From the NCBI RefSeq assembly GCF_900188275.1, contig NZ_FZNY01000006.1, positions 310,001 through 374,000 on the forward strand: a stretch of 64,000 nucleotides of DNA, in the 5' to 3' direction. Below, piece after piece: positions 55,635 through 64,000 of this stretch. The notes beneath the pieces are model-generated. The model made no database searches. It was not told the DNA's origin and saw only the letters and a list, made by a program, of their open reading frames with translations. A program made the translations under genes and the position numbers. This DNA comes from Dokdonia pacifica (lineage in GTDB: Bacteria > Bacteroidota > Bacteroidia > Flavobacteriales > Flavobacteriaceae). The stretch's first letter is position 1; each line of letters starts with the position of its first letter.

Positions 55635-56843
55635 ATGGTAAAAAAGAAACCATCTGTTTTATTCTGGGTACATACCTTTCCGAGGTTTTCAGAAACATTT
55701 ATACGTGACCAAGTATGTCAGGTAATAGATCAAGAATGTAATGTTTTTATATATGGAAAGTCATTTGTGACAAATCAAGAAGACGCACTCAAAGGCTTCG
55801 AAAAATATCAGCTAGATAAGCGGTTTGTTTCTAAGCATGATGTGAGAGCTTCTAAATCAGGGAGCAATAAGTATAAGAACTATTTAGAAAAACTCTTCTT
55901 TTTAAGGAAAAATAAACGATTCTCATTAGCAAAATATTTGAAGTTTATACTTAAAAAAAGATCATTAGAAGTACAATTTTTATGTATTGCATATTTTTGC
56001 GTAAAGAATGATATATCGGTTATTCACGCGCATTTTGGTCCTAATGGAGAATTAGCAGTACAGCTTAAAGAACTAGGATTGCAGATAAAAGTAGTCACTA
56101 CATTTCATGGATATGACGTGAGATTAGGACTAGAAACTCCTGAAATATATAAAGACTTAATACATTTAGGGGATGCTATTATTTCGATCTCAACTTATAA
56201 TAAAAAGATTTTATTGGACATAGGTTTTAAACCAGAGGTGATCGTTGATCTTCCCAACGGAATACATACAGATTTCTACACGCCTACTACCAATACGGTA
56301 GCAGATTCTGACACTATTCCTATCATTACTGTGGGGCGTTTAGTAGAAGAAAAATCAATTCATATCGCTATAAAAGCACTTAAAATAGTATCGGATAGCG
56401 CCCCTCAATACAATTTCAAATATAAAATTGTAGGAGAAGGGGAGTTACGCCCATCTATAGAAAGTCTTATCGCAGAGACGCATCTTGAAGATAAAATACA
56501 ATTGTTAGGAGCTAAAAATAGCTTAGAAGTTCGTAACCTATTACAAGAAGCGGCTATTTTTATCCTTTCAAGTTCTAGAGAAGCTTTTCCTACGGTACTC
56601 ATGGAAGCCCAAGCGTCAGGACTTGTAATTATTGCAACAGATGTAGGAAGTGTTTCTAGCATTGCAGTAAACGGAACGATAATTCCTCCTAATGATGAAG
56701 AGGCCATGGCAAATGCAATTATAACCACTCTTGAAAATAAAGAAAACTGGAATCAAATAGGTTTGAAAAATAGAAACTATATTGTGTCTAATTATGATAG
56801 TCATACGCTTACGCAACAATTAATTGCGATATATAATGAATAA
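55635..56843 (+). CDS. Glycosyltransferase family 4 (a)
   Basis: 402 residues from ATG 55635 (MVKKKPSVLFWVHTFPRFSE); a frame from TTG 55572 overlaps the previous gene and is rejected. GT-B features: IHAHFGPNGELAVQLKELG, IPIITVGRLVEEKSIHIAIKAL and SSSREAFPTVLMEAQASGL (E-x7-E nucleotide-sugar site). It overlaps the next gene by eight bases (ATGAATAA). Confidence 0.9.
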   Translation: MVKKKPSVLFWVHTFPRFSETFIRDQVCQVIDQECNVFIYGKSFVTNQEDALKGFEKYQLDKRFVSKHDVRASKSGSNKYKNYLEKLFFLRKNKRFSLAKYLKFILKKRSLEVQFLCIAYFCVKNDISVIHAHFGPNGELAVQLKELGLQIKVVTTFHGYDVRLGLETPEIYKDLIHLGDAIISISTYNKKILLDIGFKPEVIVDLPNGIHTDFYTPTTNTVADSDTIPIITVGRLVEEKSIHIAIKALKIVSDSAPQYNFKYKIVGEGELRPSIESLIAETHLEDKIQLLGAKNSLEVRNLLQEAAIFILSSSREAFPTVLMEAQASGLVIIATDVGSVSSIAVNGTIIPPNDEEAMANAIITTLENKENWNQIGLKNRNYIVSNYDSHTLTQQLIAIYNE

Positions 56844-57849
56844 CCCCTTAATTTCTATAATCATACCGGCATATAATAGGGCGACACTTATTAAAGATAC
56901 GCTTCAGTCTATTATTGCGCAGTCTAGTTCAGATTGGGAGTGTATTGTTATAGATGATGGGAGTACAGACACTACGGTTGAGGTTGTTTCCGCTTTCGCG
57001 AAAGCGAACTCAAGAATACAACTGCATAAAAGAAGTGAAAGCTATCAATCTGGCGGTAATGGTGCACGCCAAATGGGACTGGATATTGCATCATCTGACT
57101 GGGTGCTTTTTGTAGATTCGGACGATGTGCTTGCTGAAAATTGTATAGAGAATCGTATCAATACTATAGATGAAACATTGGATATGACGGTGTTTCATAC
57201 AGCGACATTTAAAAAAAATATAGGTGATCATCAGATTTATTGGAATCTACTACATGAAAAAGAGACCAATGAAGAATACCTCATACGATTTCTTATTCAA
57301 GATATGCCATGGCATACAATGGGTGTGTTATGGAGAAAAAAGTTTCTCCAACATATAGGAGGATGGAATCAAAACCTTACTGCTTGGCAAGATTGGGAAC
57401 TCCACGTAAGAGCACTTACCTATAAACCAAAGATAAAATCCAATAATACGATCGCTGATAATTATTATAGATTGGATGTCGTAAATTCTATAGCTTCTAA
57501 AAAAAGATCTCTTCAGTACAATCTAACCATAAAGAAAGCGATTGAATGTGTAGAGGCAAAAGTACTTCACAGTTTTACGGCATCAGAAATTAAAAAACGA
57601 ATTCAATATTTGATTTATCGTAACCTTATCGCAAACCCCATAAAGTGGAAGTTGTTTCAACTCCCTTTTGCATTAAAAACTTCAGATATGTCGTTTTCAA
57701 CGGTTTCTAAACAAAAATTTTTACGTGCCTATTGGAAAGAACGTTTTTTTTCTATAACCATTATAAAACGAATCTTGAAACATAAATGTAAGTTGTCTTA
57801 CTATGATTATTTATATCCAACAACTACTTTTTTAAAAAAGAGATTTTAG
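56836..57849 (+). CDS. Glycosyltransferase family 2 (c)
   Basis: 337 residues from ATG 56836. GT-A signatures: SIIIPAYNRATLIKDTL, WECIVIDDGSTDTT, LFVDSDDV. A third relative of the two GT2 genes before it. An iterated palindrome encodes AFAKA at 56991-57006 just after the VDDGST-like region. Confidence 0.9.
   Translation: MNNPLISIIIPAYNRATLIKDTLQSIIAQSSSDWECIVIDDGSTDTTVEVVSAFAKANSRIQLHKRSESYQSGGNGARQMGLDIASSDWVLFVDSDDVLAENCIENRINTIDETLDMTVFHTATFKKNIGDHQIYWNLLHEKETNEEYLIRFLIQDMPWHTMGVLWRKKFLQHIGGWNQNLTAWQDWELHVRALTYKPKIKSNNTIADNYYRLDVVNSIASKKRSLQYNLTIKKAIECVEAKVLHSFTASEIKKRIQYLIYRNLIANPIKWKLFQLPFALKTSDMSFSTVSKQKFLRAYWKERFFSITIIKRILKHKCKLSYYDYLYPTTTFLKKRF
56991..57006. repeat. Iterated palindrome inside the GT2 (c) gene
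   Basis: Perfect CGCTTTCGCGAAAGCG, in frame as S-A-F-A-K-A-N. Confidence 0.9.
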
Positions 57850-57850
57850 G

Positions 57851-58945
57851 ATGCAGTATATCAAACAACTAGATAGTATAAGAGCTGTAGCAGTATTGTT
57901 GGTTATTGTAAGTCATTGGCTTCCAAAACAAAATATCCTAAATAGCATTCCTAATGGACAAATTGGTGTTGATATATTTTTTGTGTTAAGTGGGTTTTTG
58001 ATTTCAAAAATATTATTTGATAATAGAGATAAAGCAATTGCATTAGGGCAACCCGTATCTAATGTTTTAAAGGGTTTCTATATAAGGCGTTCGCTACGTA
58101 TTTTTCCTATATACTATCTTACAATTATTGTAGTATACATAGCGGCAGATAGTACAAATACTTCTATTAAAGATGCTCTTGTATACTATCTTACATATAC
58201 ATCAAATTTTTATTTTTTTAATAGACAAGCTTGGGATGGGATATTGTCTCATATGTGGTCATTAGCAGTAGAAGAACAATATTACTTGATATGGCCTTGG
58301 TTAGTTTTATTAGTTAGAAAGAAATATATACTTCCTATAATTTTTATTTTTATAGCTATAGGAATAGGGAGTCAATTATGGCTTCATGGCGTTAAAATGA
58401 GTAGAATACTTACGTTTACTTGTTTTGATGCTTTTGGGATTGGTTCATTATTAGCATGGGGAATTACCTATAAGAAAGAAAAAATGATTTTCTATTATAA
58501 CCGATTAAGGATTATAGCAGTTATTGCTTTCTTGTATTTTATATGGGGAGTCACTACAAAACAATGGATGGTTGTATCTATAAGAACTACGGTGTCCATG
58601 ATTACGGTTTGGCTTATTTGTTATATATATTTATATCATCAAACTGAAAAATTAAGAGGCAAGCTGATATTAAATAATCCGATGCTTATTTTTCTTGGAA
58701 AAATAAGTTATGGCATTTATTTATATCATAATATTGTACCGAAATTGGTAGTTAAAAAGTATATAGATGTATATGTGAATCCATTACTGCCAGATTTTTT
58801 CAATGTAAAATATAAGACACTACTTTTGTTAGCAGAAAATGGGATGAGTGTTGTTTTAATTTCTTGGCTTTCATTTATGCTTATAGAAAAAAGGTTTTTA
58901 ATGCTTAAAAAAAGATTCAATTACATAACCAAAAAAGATCATTAA
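57851..58945 (+). CDS. Acyltransferase family 3 (OafA/YrhL type)
   Basis: 364 residues, about ten membrane helices. The N-terminal LDSIRAVAVLLVIVSHWLP carries the conserved His, and GVDIFFVLSGFLIS and RRSLRIFPIYYL are family hallmarks. Such enzymes O-acetylate or otherwise acylate surface polysaccharides in the inner membrane. No C-terminal SGNH domain here; the SGNH-like gene two positions later could complement it. Confidence 0.92.
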   Translation: MQYIKQLDSIRAVAVLLVIVSHWLPKQNILNSIPNGQIGVDIFFVLSGFLISKILFDNRDKAIALGQPVSNVLKGFYIRRSLRIFPIYYLTIIVVYIAADSTNTSIKDALVYYLTYTSNFYFFNRQAWDGILSHMWSLAVEEQYYLIWPWLVLLVRKKYILPIIFIFIAIGIGSQLWLHGVKMSRILTFTCFDAFGIGSLLAWGITYKKEKMIFYYNRLRIIAVIAFLYFIWGVTTKQWMVVSIRTTVSMITVWLICYIYLYHQTEKLRGKLILNNPMLIFLGKISYGIYLYHNIVPKLVVKKYIDVYVNPLLPDFFNVKYKTLLLLAENGMSVVLISWLSFMLIEKRFLMLKKRFNYITKKDH

Positions 58946-59844
58946 TGAAGGGGCAAAAAGAAGGTATATCCGTAATTATTTGTTGTTATAATAGCGCAGA
59001 ACGACTTCCAAAGACGTTGGAGCATATGTTTGCCCAAAAGCTCTCTGATGGTGTTTTAATGGAAGTTATTGTGGTAGATAATGCTTCAAAAGATAGTACA
59101 GCTAAGGTTGCTCAGGATCTTTGGGATATGCAAGAGGAGTTACCGCAAGTAACATTTCAAGTGGTTCCAGAAACAGAACCAGGTCTAAGTTATGCAAGAG
59201 AGAAAGGTATGGATACTGCTTCTTATGAGTACTTACTTTTTTGTGATGATGATAATTGGTTTAATGAAGAGTATGTGCAACGTACATATACTTTTTTAAA
59301 AGAGAATAAAGAGTATGGAGCTGTAGGTGGGAATGGGAAAGCAGCTTGTGAAGTGACGCCACCTTCTTGGTTTGAAAAATTCTCTAGTATTTATGCCTTA
59401 GGGTGCCGTAATGATGGTGATGTGACCAATGTTTATGGGGCAGGAATGGGTGTGCGAAAATCATTGATTAAAGGATATAAAACACAGCTTTCAGATCGTA
59501 AAGGAAATTCTTTAGCTTCAGGAGGAGATAGTGAATGGTGTATGCAAGTTCGTAAACAAGGATATAAAATAAGACAAGTATGTGATAATACTTTTTTTCA
59601 TTTTATTCCTAAAGAACGACTAACGAATTCGTACTTATATAGAATGGCAAAAGGAAGAGGAGAGACTAAAGCACAGCTTACCTTGTTGAAGTATAACAAT
59701 AGTGCATGGGCAACAGGACTGGGATATCGTTTTAGGACAGATGCTAAAATCCTATGGAAAGCTTTAGGTACTGGAAATCGAGTGTCTATTACGTATACTT
59801 GGTATACTATAACATCATATTGGAAAAGTTTATTAAAGAAATAA
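58945..59844 (+). CDS. Glycosyltransferase family 2 (d)
   Basis: 299 residues starting one base within the acyltransferase stop (TAATG). Motifs are SVIICCYNSAERLPKTL, VIVVDNASKDST, and DXD-like LLFCDDDNWF, with an ED-type SGGDSEWCMQVRKQG further on. Substrate unknown. Confidence 0.9.
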   Translation: MKGQKEGISVIICCYNSAERLPKTLEHMFAQKLSDGVLMEVIVVDNASKDSTAKVAQDLWDMQEELPQVTFQVVPETEPGLSYAREKGMDTASYEYLLFCDDDNWFNEEYVQRTYTFLKENKEYGAVGGNGKAACEVTPPSWFEKFSSIYALGCRNDGDVTNVYGAGMGVRKSLIKGYKTQLSDRKGNSLASGGDSEWCMQVRKQGYKIRQVCDNTFFHFIPKERLTNSYLYRMAKGRGETKAQLTLLKYNNSAWATGLGYRFRTDAKILWKALGTGNRVSITYTWYTITSYWKSLLKK

Positions 59845-59857
59845 ATTAAAAGATACA

Positions 59858-60787
59858 ATGCGTCGTTTATTAAAACATATAGGTTTATATATACTCCTAT
59901 TTCTAAGTTTTGCAACTATAGGCGATCTTTTGGTGTCTTATAGGTTAAAGTCTCGTATCCATATGTCTAGAGGGGAATTGCATACTTGGAGAGATATCTA
60001 TAAAGGTACTATTGATGCAGAGATGGCAATATATGGATCGTCTAGAGCATGGGTTCAAGTAGATCCTGCTATTCTAAAAGAAGGTGTGGGAAAAGAAACC
60101 TATAATTTTGGTGTTAATGGGTTTCCATTCCCTATGCAATTATATAGACATCAAGAATACTTTAAACATAATAAGCATCCAAAACAAATTGTGCTTTGTA
60201 TAGATTGGTTTAGTCTAACTAGACGAAGTGATTTGTATAATGAGACACAGTTTTTACCTTATATGCTGTTTAATTTTGAGTTTTATAATAAGTTTAAAAC
60301 TTATGAAGGAGTGAATCTTGCTAAAACAACAATTCCTTTTTATAGATATTTAGGAGATGTAGATTTATATAAAAAACTCTTTAATGAATCACATGTATAT
60401 AGAGTAAAGGGGTATAGGGCATTTGATAAAGAATTTGAAAATGGTAAGAATACTTCAATTGAGATTAAAGTGTATGCTGAAGTTGTAGCTAGTTTTAAAA
60501 AATTTATAGAAGAGCTAAAAGAAGAAGATATTGGTCTGACTCTAGTAATTGCTCCTTTTTATATAGAAGGACAAGATAGGGTGACAAATAGAAGAGAGCA
60601 TCTAGAAGTGATTTCTTCTATTAGTAAAGAATATGGAATACCATTATTAGATTATACACAAGATAGCTTAAGCTTTGATAAAAATTTATTCTATAATAAT
60701 ATGCATCTTAATAAAACAGGAGCAGAACTGTTTAGTACAAGATTGGCATTAGATTTAAAATCTATTATAGAAGACGATATTAAGTAA
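59858..60787 (+). CDS. SGNH/DltD-like membrane-anchored protein
   Basis: 309 residues with an N-terminal helix (HIGLYILLFLSFATIGDLLV). The Ser block is AIYGSSRAWVQVDP and the C-terminal catalytic-like block is FYNNMHLNKTGAELFSTRL. This matches SGNH-hydrolase or DltD-like proteins found in surface polymer loci; an acyl transfer or deacylation role is inferred. It ends 7 bases before the convergent GT4 gene. Confidence 0.65.
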   Translation: MRRLLKHIGLYILLFLSFATIGDLLVSYRLKSRIHMSRGELHTWRDIYKGTIDAEMAIYGSSRAWVQVDPAILKEGVGKETYNFGVNGFPFPMQLYRHQEYFKHNKHPKQIVLCIDWFSLTRRSDLYNETQFLPYMLFNFEFYNKFKTYEGVNLAKTTIPFYRYLGDVDLYKKLFNESHVYRVKGYRAFDKEFENGKNTSIEIKVYAEVVASFKKFIEELKEEDIGLTLVIAPFYIEGQDRVTNRREHLEVISSISKEYGIPLLDYTQDSLSFDKNLFYNNMHLNKTGAELFSTRLALDLKSIIEDDIK

Positions 60788-60794
60788 GTATTAT

Positions 60795-61967
60795 TTACTC
60801 TAAAATAGCTTGTGAATATGCCTTTTCAATCTCTGAAACACTATAATTAGTCGTATAGATAGTACGTAACTCTTGACTTAGTTGTTCTGTCTCTTGTGCA
60901 GTTAGATGCGTAATAGTTGTCATTAGTTTAGATAATATAGCTCCTTTTTCTTCCTTTACAAAATAAGGGTAATCTTTACCTAATCTTGTGGCCATTGCCC
61001 CGACATCTGTACTTATAATAAGACGACTACCAGCCATTGCTTCAATAGCTGTATAAGGACCTCCTTCTATGGATGAAGCAATAAGTAGGCAATCATGTGT
61101 TGTATGAACTTTAGCTATATCCTTTAGGGCAATAGCTCCATAAAATTGAATACGGTCATCATTAGAAGCTTGCTTTTCTAAATCATTTTTTAAAGTCCCA
61201 TCTCCATATATGTGAAGACTTAAATCAGAGTTTTTAATACTTTTAAAAGCATCAATAATTAGATCAATGCGTTTGGTTTGTTCTAAACGCGAAATACAAT
61301 AAAATTCAGTACTTGGTTTTTTGATAATAGGTGCATTTAGAAACTGATCTTCCCACATCGCACATTGATCAATAATACTATGTTTGTTTTCAGGTAGTGC
61401 TTTTGCTAGTATATCAAGATTACGCTTTGAATGGTGTATAAAATGTGATATACCTTTGAGCCAGGATAATTTTTCTGGCAAAATGTGATGAGGAGCTATT
61501 TGTTGTGTAACTCTTATGTAAATAGGCTTTTGTAACTGTTTGGCAAGTTTGATAACCTCTTCATTCCAAGTCCCAGTAAGTTGAGAACAAATAATGATAC
61601 GATCATAATTTGATATATAATTTTCAAGCACTGAAAGACGCTTATTGTAAATATCTATAAAAGTTTTTGTAAAAGCATTATTTAACCTTTGGTGTAAAGG
61701 AATAGACATTGGCTTTACAATTCCTAAAATTCGTAAGGAGGCTTTTACTAAAAAATTATTTTTAAAAAGTATACGATCTACAGAGTCATAGGCAGATGAA
61801 TCTATAAAATCAAATAAAGAGCAATCGTCATAATATGTACCTACACTAAGTACAAATACATCTTGATTACGATGCAATAGAGATTGTGCAATAAAGCCTA
61901 CATCTAAATTTACACCACCCCATTGATTAATAGGTGAAATAATAAGACATTTTTCTGATGTACTCAT
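60795..61967 (-). CDS. Glycosyltransferase family 4 (b), inverted
   Basis: About 390 residues from ATG 61967 (STSEKCLIISPINQWGGVNLD); a TTG at 62000 would add 11 residues. GT-B features: FYCISRLEQTKRIDLIIDAF, LHIYGDGTLKNDLEK and ASSIEGGPYTAIEAMAGSRL. It is the only gene in the cluster on the minus strand and is divergent from the next gene across about 130 bases with promoter boxes for both. Confidence 0.85.
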   Translation of the reverse strand: MSTSEKCLIISPINQWGGVNLDVGFIAQSLLHRNQDVFVLSVGTYYDDCSLFDFIDSSAYDSVDRILFKNNFLVKASLRILGIVKPMSIPLHQRLNNAFTKTFIDIYNKRLSVLENYISNYDRIIICSQLTGTWNEEVIKLAKQLQKPIYIRVTQQIAPHHILPEKLSWLKGISHFIHHSKRNLDILAKALPENKHSIIDQCAMWEDQFLNAPIIKKPSTEFYCISRLEQTKRIDLIIDAFKSIKNSDLSLHIYGDGTLKNDLEKQASNDDRIQFYGAIALKDIAKVHTTHDCLLIASSIEGGPYTAIEAMAGSRLIISTDVGAMATRLGKDYPYFVKEEKGAILSKLMTTITHLTAQETEQLSQELRTIYTTNYSVSEIEKAYSQAILE

Positions 61968-61997
61968 AGAGTGTTTAAGAGTGGTAGATTCTACAAT

Positions 61998-62005
61998 CAA
62001 AGGTA
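61998..62005 (-). promoter_or_regulatory. Putative -7 box of the inverted GT4 gene
   Basis: TACCTTTG on the minus strand, about 31 bases before ATG 61967, fits TAnnTTTG. Confidence 0.4.
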
Positions 62006-62041
62006 TTTGATATTTTAGAAAACTAATAATTTTACATAACT

Positions 62042-62049
62042 TATATTTG
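62042..62049 (+). promoter_or_regulatory. -7 box for the last glycosyltransferase genes
   Basis: TATATTTG lies 46 bases before the TTG start at 62095. With the minus-strand box at 61998-62005 it forms a compact divergent control region. Confidence 0.45.
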
Positions 62050-62094
62050 AATTCTGAAAAACAGAGCCTAACAGAATAACCCTATACCAATCAT

Positions 62095-63345
62095 TTGCAA
62101 ACAAAGACAAAAATATTAATAGCTGTAGAATCTATAGATGTAGATGATAGTAGTGGTACAAAAGGTAGGGTAGCGCTTATCAAAAATATGGCAGAGGTTG
62201 GCTATGATGTAACCGTATTGCATTATACCCAAAAAGAGATGTCGATAGAAGGTGTACACTGTATTTCTGTAAAAGAAAATAGATATTCGAGACATTTCCT
62301 ATTAAGTAGAATACAACGTTATATATATCGTTGGTTTAAACATAATATAGGTGTGCGACAAGAACGAAAACATGGATTTTCATATACATGGGTTAATGAT
62401 GCTAGGACGATAGCTAAAGCTATAAATTCATACCATCCTGACGATTTTGATATGCTATGGACTTTTGGGAAAGGAACAAGTTTCAGAATGCATGCTGGTG
62501 TTTTGCGTTTGCCTAAGTGGTATCATAAATGGTATGCTTATATACATGATCCATACCCACAACAATTGTATCCTAGACCTTATAACTATGTTCCTGAAGG
62601 CTATAAAAAGAAACGATACTTCTTTAGAGAAATGACTCAGGTTGCAAAAAAAATAGTGTTTCCAAGTTTATTACTTAAAGACTGGATGCAAAGTTATTTT
62701 GTAGACATAAATGGAAAAGAATTAATCATTCCACATCAAATCGCAGAAGTCTCTATAGCAGAAACTACGTTGCCAACGTATTTTTCATTCTCTAAATTTA
62801 CCATCTTACATGCCGGTAATTTGCTAGATTTACGTGACCCAAAACCTTTGGTGATAGCATTTGCCAATTTTTGTAAACTCCACCCAGAAGCCAAAGAAAA
62901 TAGTACACTTATTTTTTTAGGAAAGCCTTCTATTTTTGATAATTACTTACAATCAGAAATCAAAAAAAACACGGCTATATATGCTAGTAAAGATTATGTC
63001 CCTTTTGAGCAAGTGTATAAAATGCAACAAGAAGCAAGTGTTAATGTAATTCTGGAAGCATCTTCAGAAATAAGCCCTTTTCTTCCAGGTAAATTTGCAC
63101 ATTGTGTTGCGGCAAATAAGCCTATTTTATTGATAGGACCTTATTATAGTGAAAGTAAACGTCTATTGGGAGAAGACTACCTGTATAAATTTGAGTTTGA
63201 TCAGATAGATGCATTAACTCAAGCAATAAGTACACTTTACGCAAAATGGAAAACAGATAAGTCAATACCATTAAATAGACCAGATCTTGAAGCATATCTT
63301 TCTGAATCTTATTTAAAGAAAATAGTAGATCAAAGTATAAAATAA
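62095..63345 (+). CDS. Glycosyltransferase family 4-like (c)
   Basis: 416 residues starting at TTG 62095 (QTKTKILIAVESIDVDD). GT-B like features: TILHAGNLLDLRDPKPLVIAF and NVILEASSEISPFLPGKFAHC. More diverged than the other GT4 proteins here. Start choice is limited by the lack of an earlier ATG in frame. Confidence 0.75.
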   Translation: MQTKTKILIAVESIDVDDSSGTKGRVALIKNMAEVGYDVTVLHYTQKEMSIEGVHCISVKENRYSRHFLLSRIQRYIYRWFKHNIGVRQERKHGFSYTWVNDARTIAKAINSYHPDDFDMLWTFGKGTSFRMHAGVLRLPKWYHKWYAYIHDPYPQQLYPRPYNYVPEGYKKKRYFFREMTQVAKKIVFPSLLLKDWMQSYFVDINGKELIIPHQIAEVSIAETTLPTYFSFSKFTILHAGNLLDLRDPKPLVIAFANFCKLHPEAKENSTLIFLGKPSIFDNYLQSEIKKNTAIYASKDYVPFEQVYKMQQEASVNVILEASSEISPFLPGKFAHCVAANKPILLIGPYYSESKRLLGEDYLYKFEFDQIDALTQAISTLYAKWKTDKSIPLNRPDLEAYLSESYLKKIVDQSIK

Positions 63346-63370
63346 ATAAACCTTACGTAATTTAGCATAT

Positions 63371-64000
63371 ATGCTACTCACTATTGTTATTCCTAATAGA
63401 AATAGAAATCTTGATACAGTAAAACGTACCCTTGACTCTATTACAATTCAATTAAATAATGAGATGAAAGTTGTAGTGATAGACTACGGTAGCGAATCTA
63501 CATATCAGAAAGAGCTTCAAAATATTATACAACCTTTAGATGGCGTGACACTAGTTACGTGTCCCACCCAAGGGCAATTGTGGCAAAAAACAAGAGCAAT
63601 TAATATTGCATTGAAACAATGTGATACACCTTACTTTATGGTGGCAGATATGGATATGTTATTCCATCCTGATTTTGTGATAAAAATCCAACAATATGTA
63701 CGTCCTGATGAGGTTCACTACTTTAAAGTTGGAATTCTTACCGAAGAAGAAAGTAAATTAGAAAAACCTTTTGAAGCTTATCAGGTGAAGTTTTACACCA
63801 ATGAAGAGGCGACGGGAATGACATTATTTCCAACAGAAATTTTAAAAAAAGTAAATGGTTTTGATGAGTTTTATCATGGATGGGGCTCTGAAGATACTGA
63901 TGTTCATGTGAGATTGCGTAACCAAGGCATTGCAGTATACTTCAATGAAGAAGAAACATTGCTTTTACATCAATGGCATCCTAAGTTTTATAGATCTAAA
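63371..64000 (+). CDS. Glycosyltransferase family 2 (e), 3' end cut by window edge
   Basis: ATG 63371 opens a frame (MLLTIVIPNRNRNLDTVKR) that runs to the edge, 210 codons. VVVIDYGSES and MVADMDMLFHPDF are GT-A type strings, and GFDEFYHGWGSEDTDVHVRL is the galactosyltransferase-like C-terminal motif. It starts 25 bases after the previous stop. Confidence 0.85.
   Translation, partial: MLLTIVIPNRNRNLDTVKRTLDSITIQLNNEMKVVVIDYGSESTYQKELQNIIQPLDGVTLVTCPTQGQLWQKTRAINIALKQCDTPYFMVADMDMLFHPDFVIKIQQYVRPDEVHYFKVGILTEEESKLEKPFEAYQVKFYTNEEATGMTLFPTEILKKVNGFDEFYHGWGSEDTDVHVRLRNQGIAVYFNEEETLLLHQWHPKFYRSK

Overview
The window reads as a chromosomal segment of a marine member of the Flavobacteriaceae (Bacteroidota). 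Supporting signs are an AT-rich background, Bacteroidota-type -7 boxes (TAnnTTTG) in front of several genes with no Shine-Dalgarno sequences, two type IX secretion sorting domains (one type A, one type B), a SecA without the C-terminal zinc motif, and an HPRT-adenylate kinase fusion. A Dokdonia/Krokinobacter-like genus is a guess only, prompted by the iterated palindrome GCTTTCGCGAAAGC (14 sites here). No intergenic gap exceeds 300 bases. No phage, IS element, integrase or CRISPR array was seen.

Region 1 (1-9166) is housekeeping: a truncated M3 peptidase, purE/purK, a bifunctional hpt-adk gene, obg, a DUF4136 lipoprotein, a TPR protein, a Tat-type M15 peptidase and a double GNAT protein. Region 2 (9242-17437) is the most striking locus: a two-gene operon with a T9SS type B secreted protein and a 2347-residue collagen-like protein. 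The latter carries about 665 uninterrupted Gly-X-Y triplets built from a 99-bp minisatellite, and twin 14-bp direct repeats lie 21 bp apart upstream. Region 3 (17673-26755) holds tRNA-Gly, a peptidase E, three tandem paralogues with a carboxypeptidase-regulatory-like domain, a DUF6702 plus M1 aminopeptidase pair, tatA-PAP2, and a subtilisin-like lipoprotein.

Region 4 (26832-42453) is mostly on the minus strand: an O-methyltransferase, an unknown gene, an ACMSD-SDR-aldehyde dehydrogenase set that looks like the lower kynurenine pathway, secA, a DUF2795 protein, a cobalamin adenosyltransferase, a LolD/MacB-type ATPase, a T9SS type A protein, a methyltransferase, and an ABC-F ATPase followed by an eight-copy heptamer repeat.

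Region 5 (42690-64000, running off the edge) is a surface-polysaccharide cluster. It contains a Wza-like exporter, a Wzc-like tyrosine autokinase with a Tyr-Gly tail, the ABC exporter Wzm/Wzt, two pyruvyltransferase-family proteins, a DegT aminotransferase, WbqC, a GNAT and a GT56 (WecF-like) transferase that together suggest Fuc4NAc synthesis and transfer, several GT2/GT4 glycosyltransferases, an O-acyltransferase and an SGNH-like protein. Most of its genes overlap by 1-8 bases, so they form one or a few transcripts. A single GT4 gene is inverted and is divergent from the last two genes.
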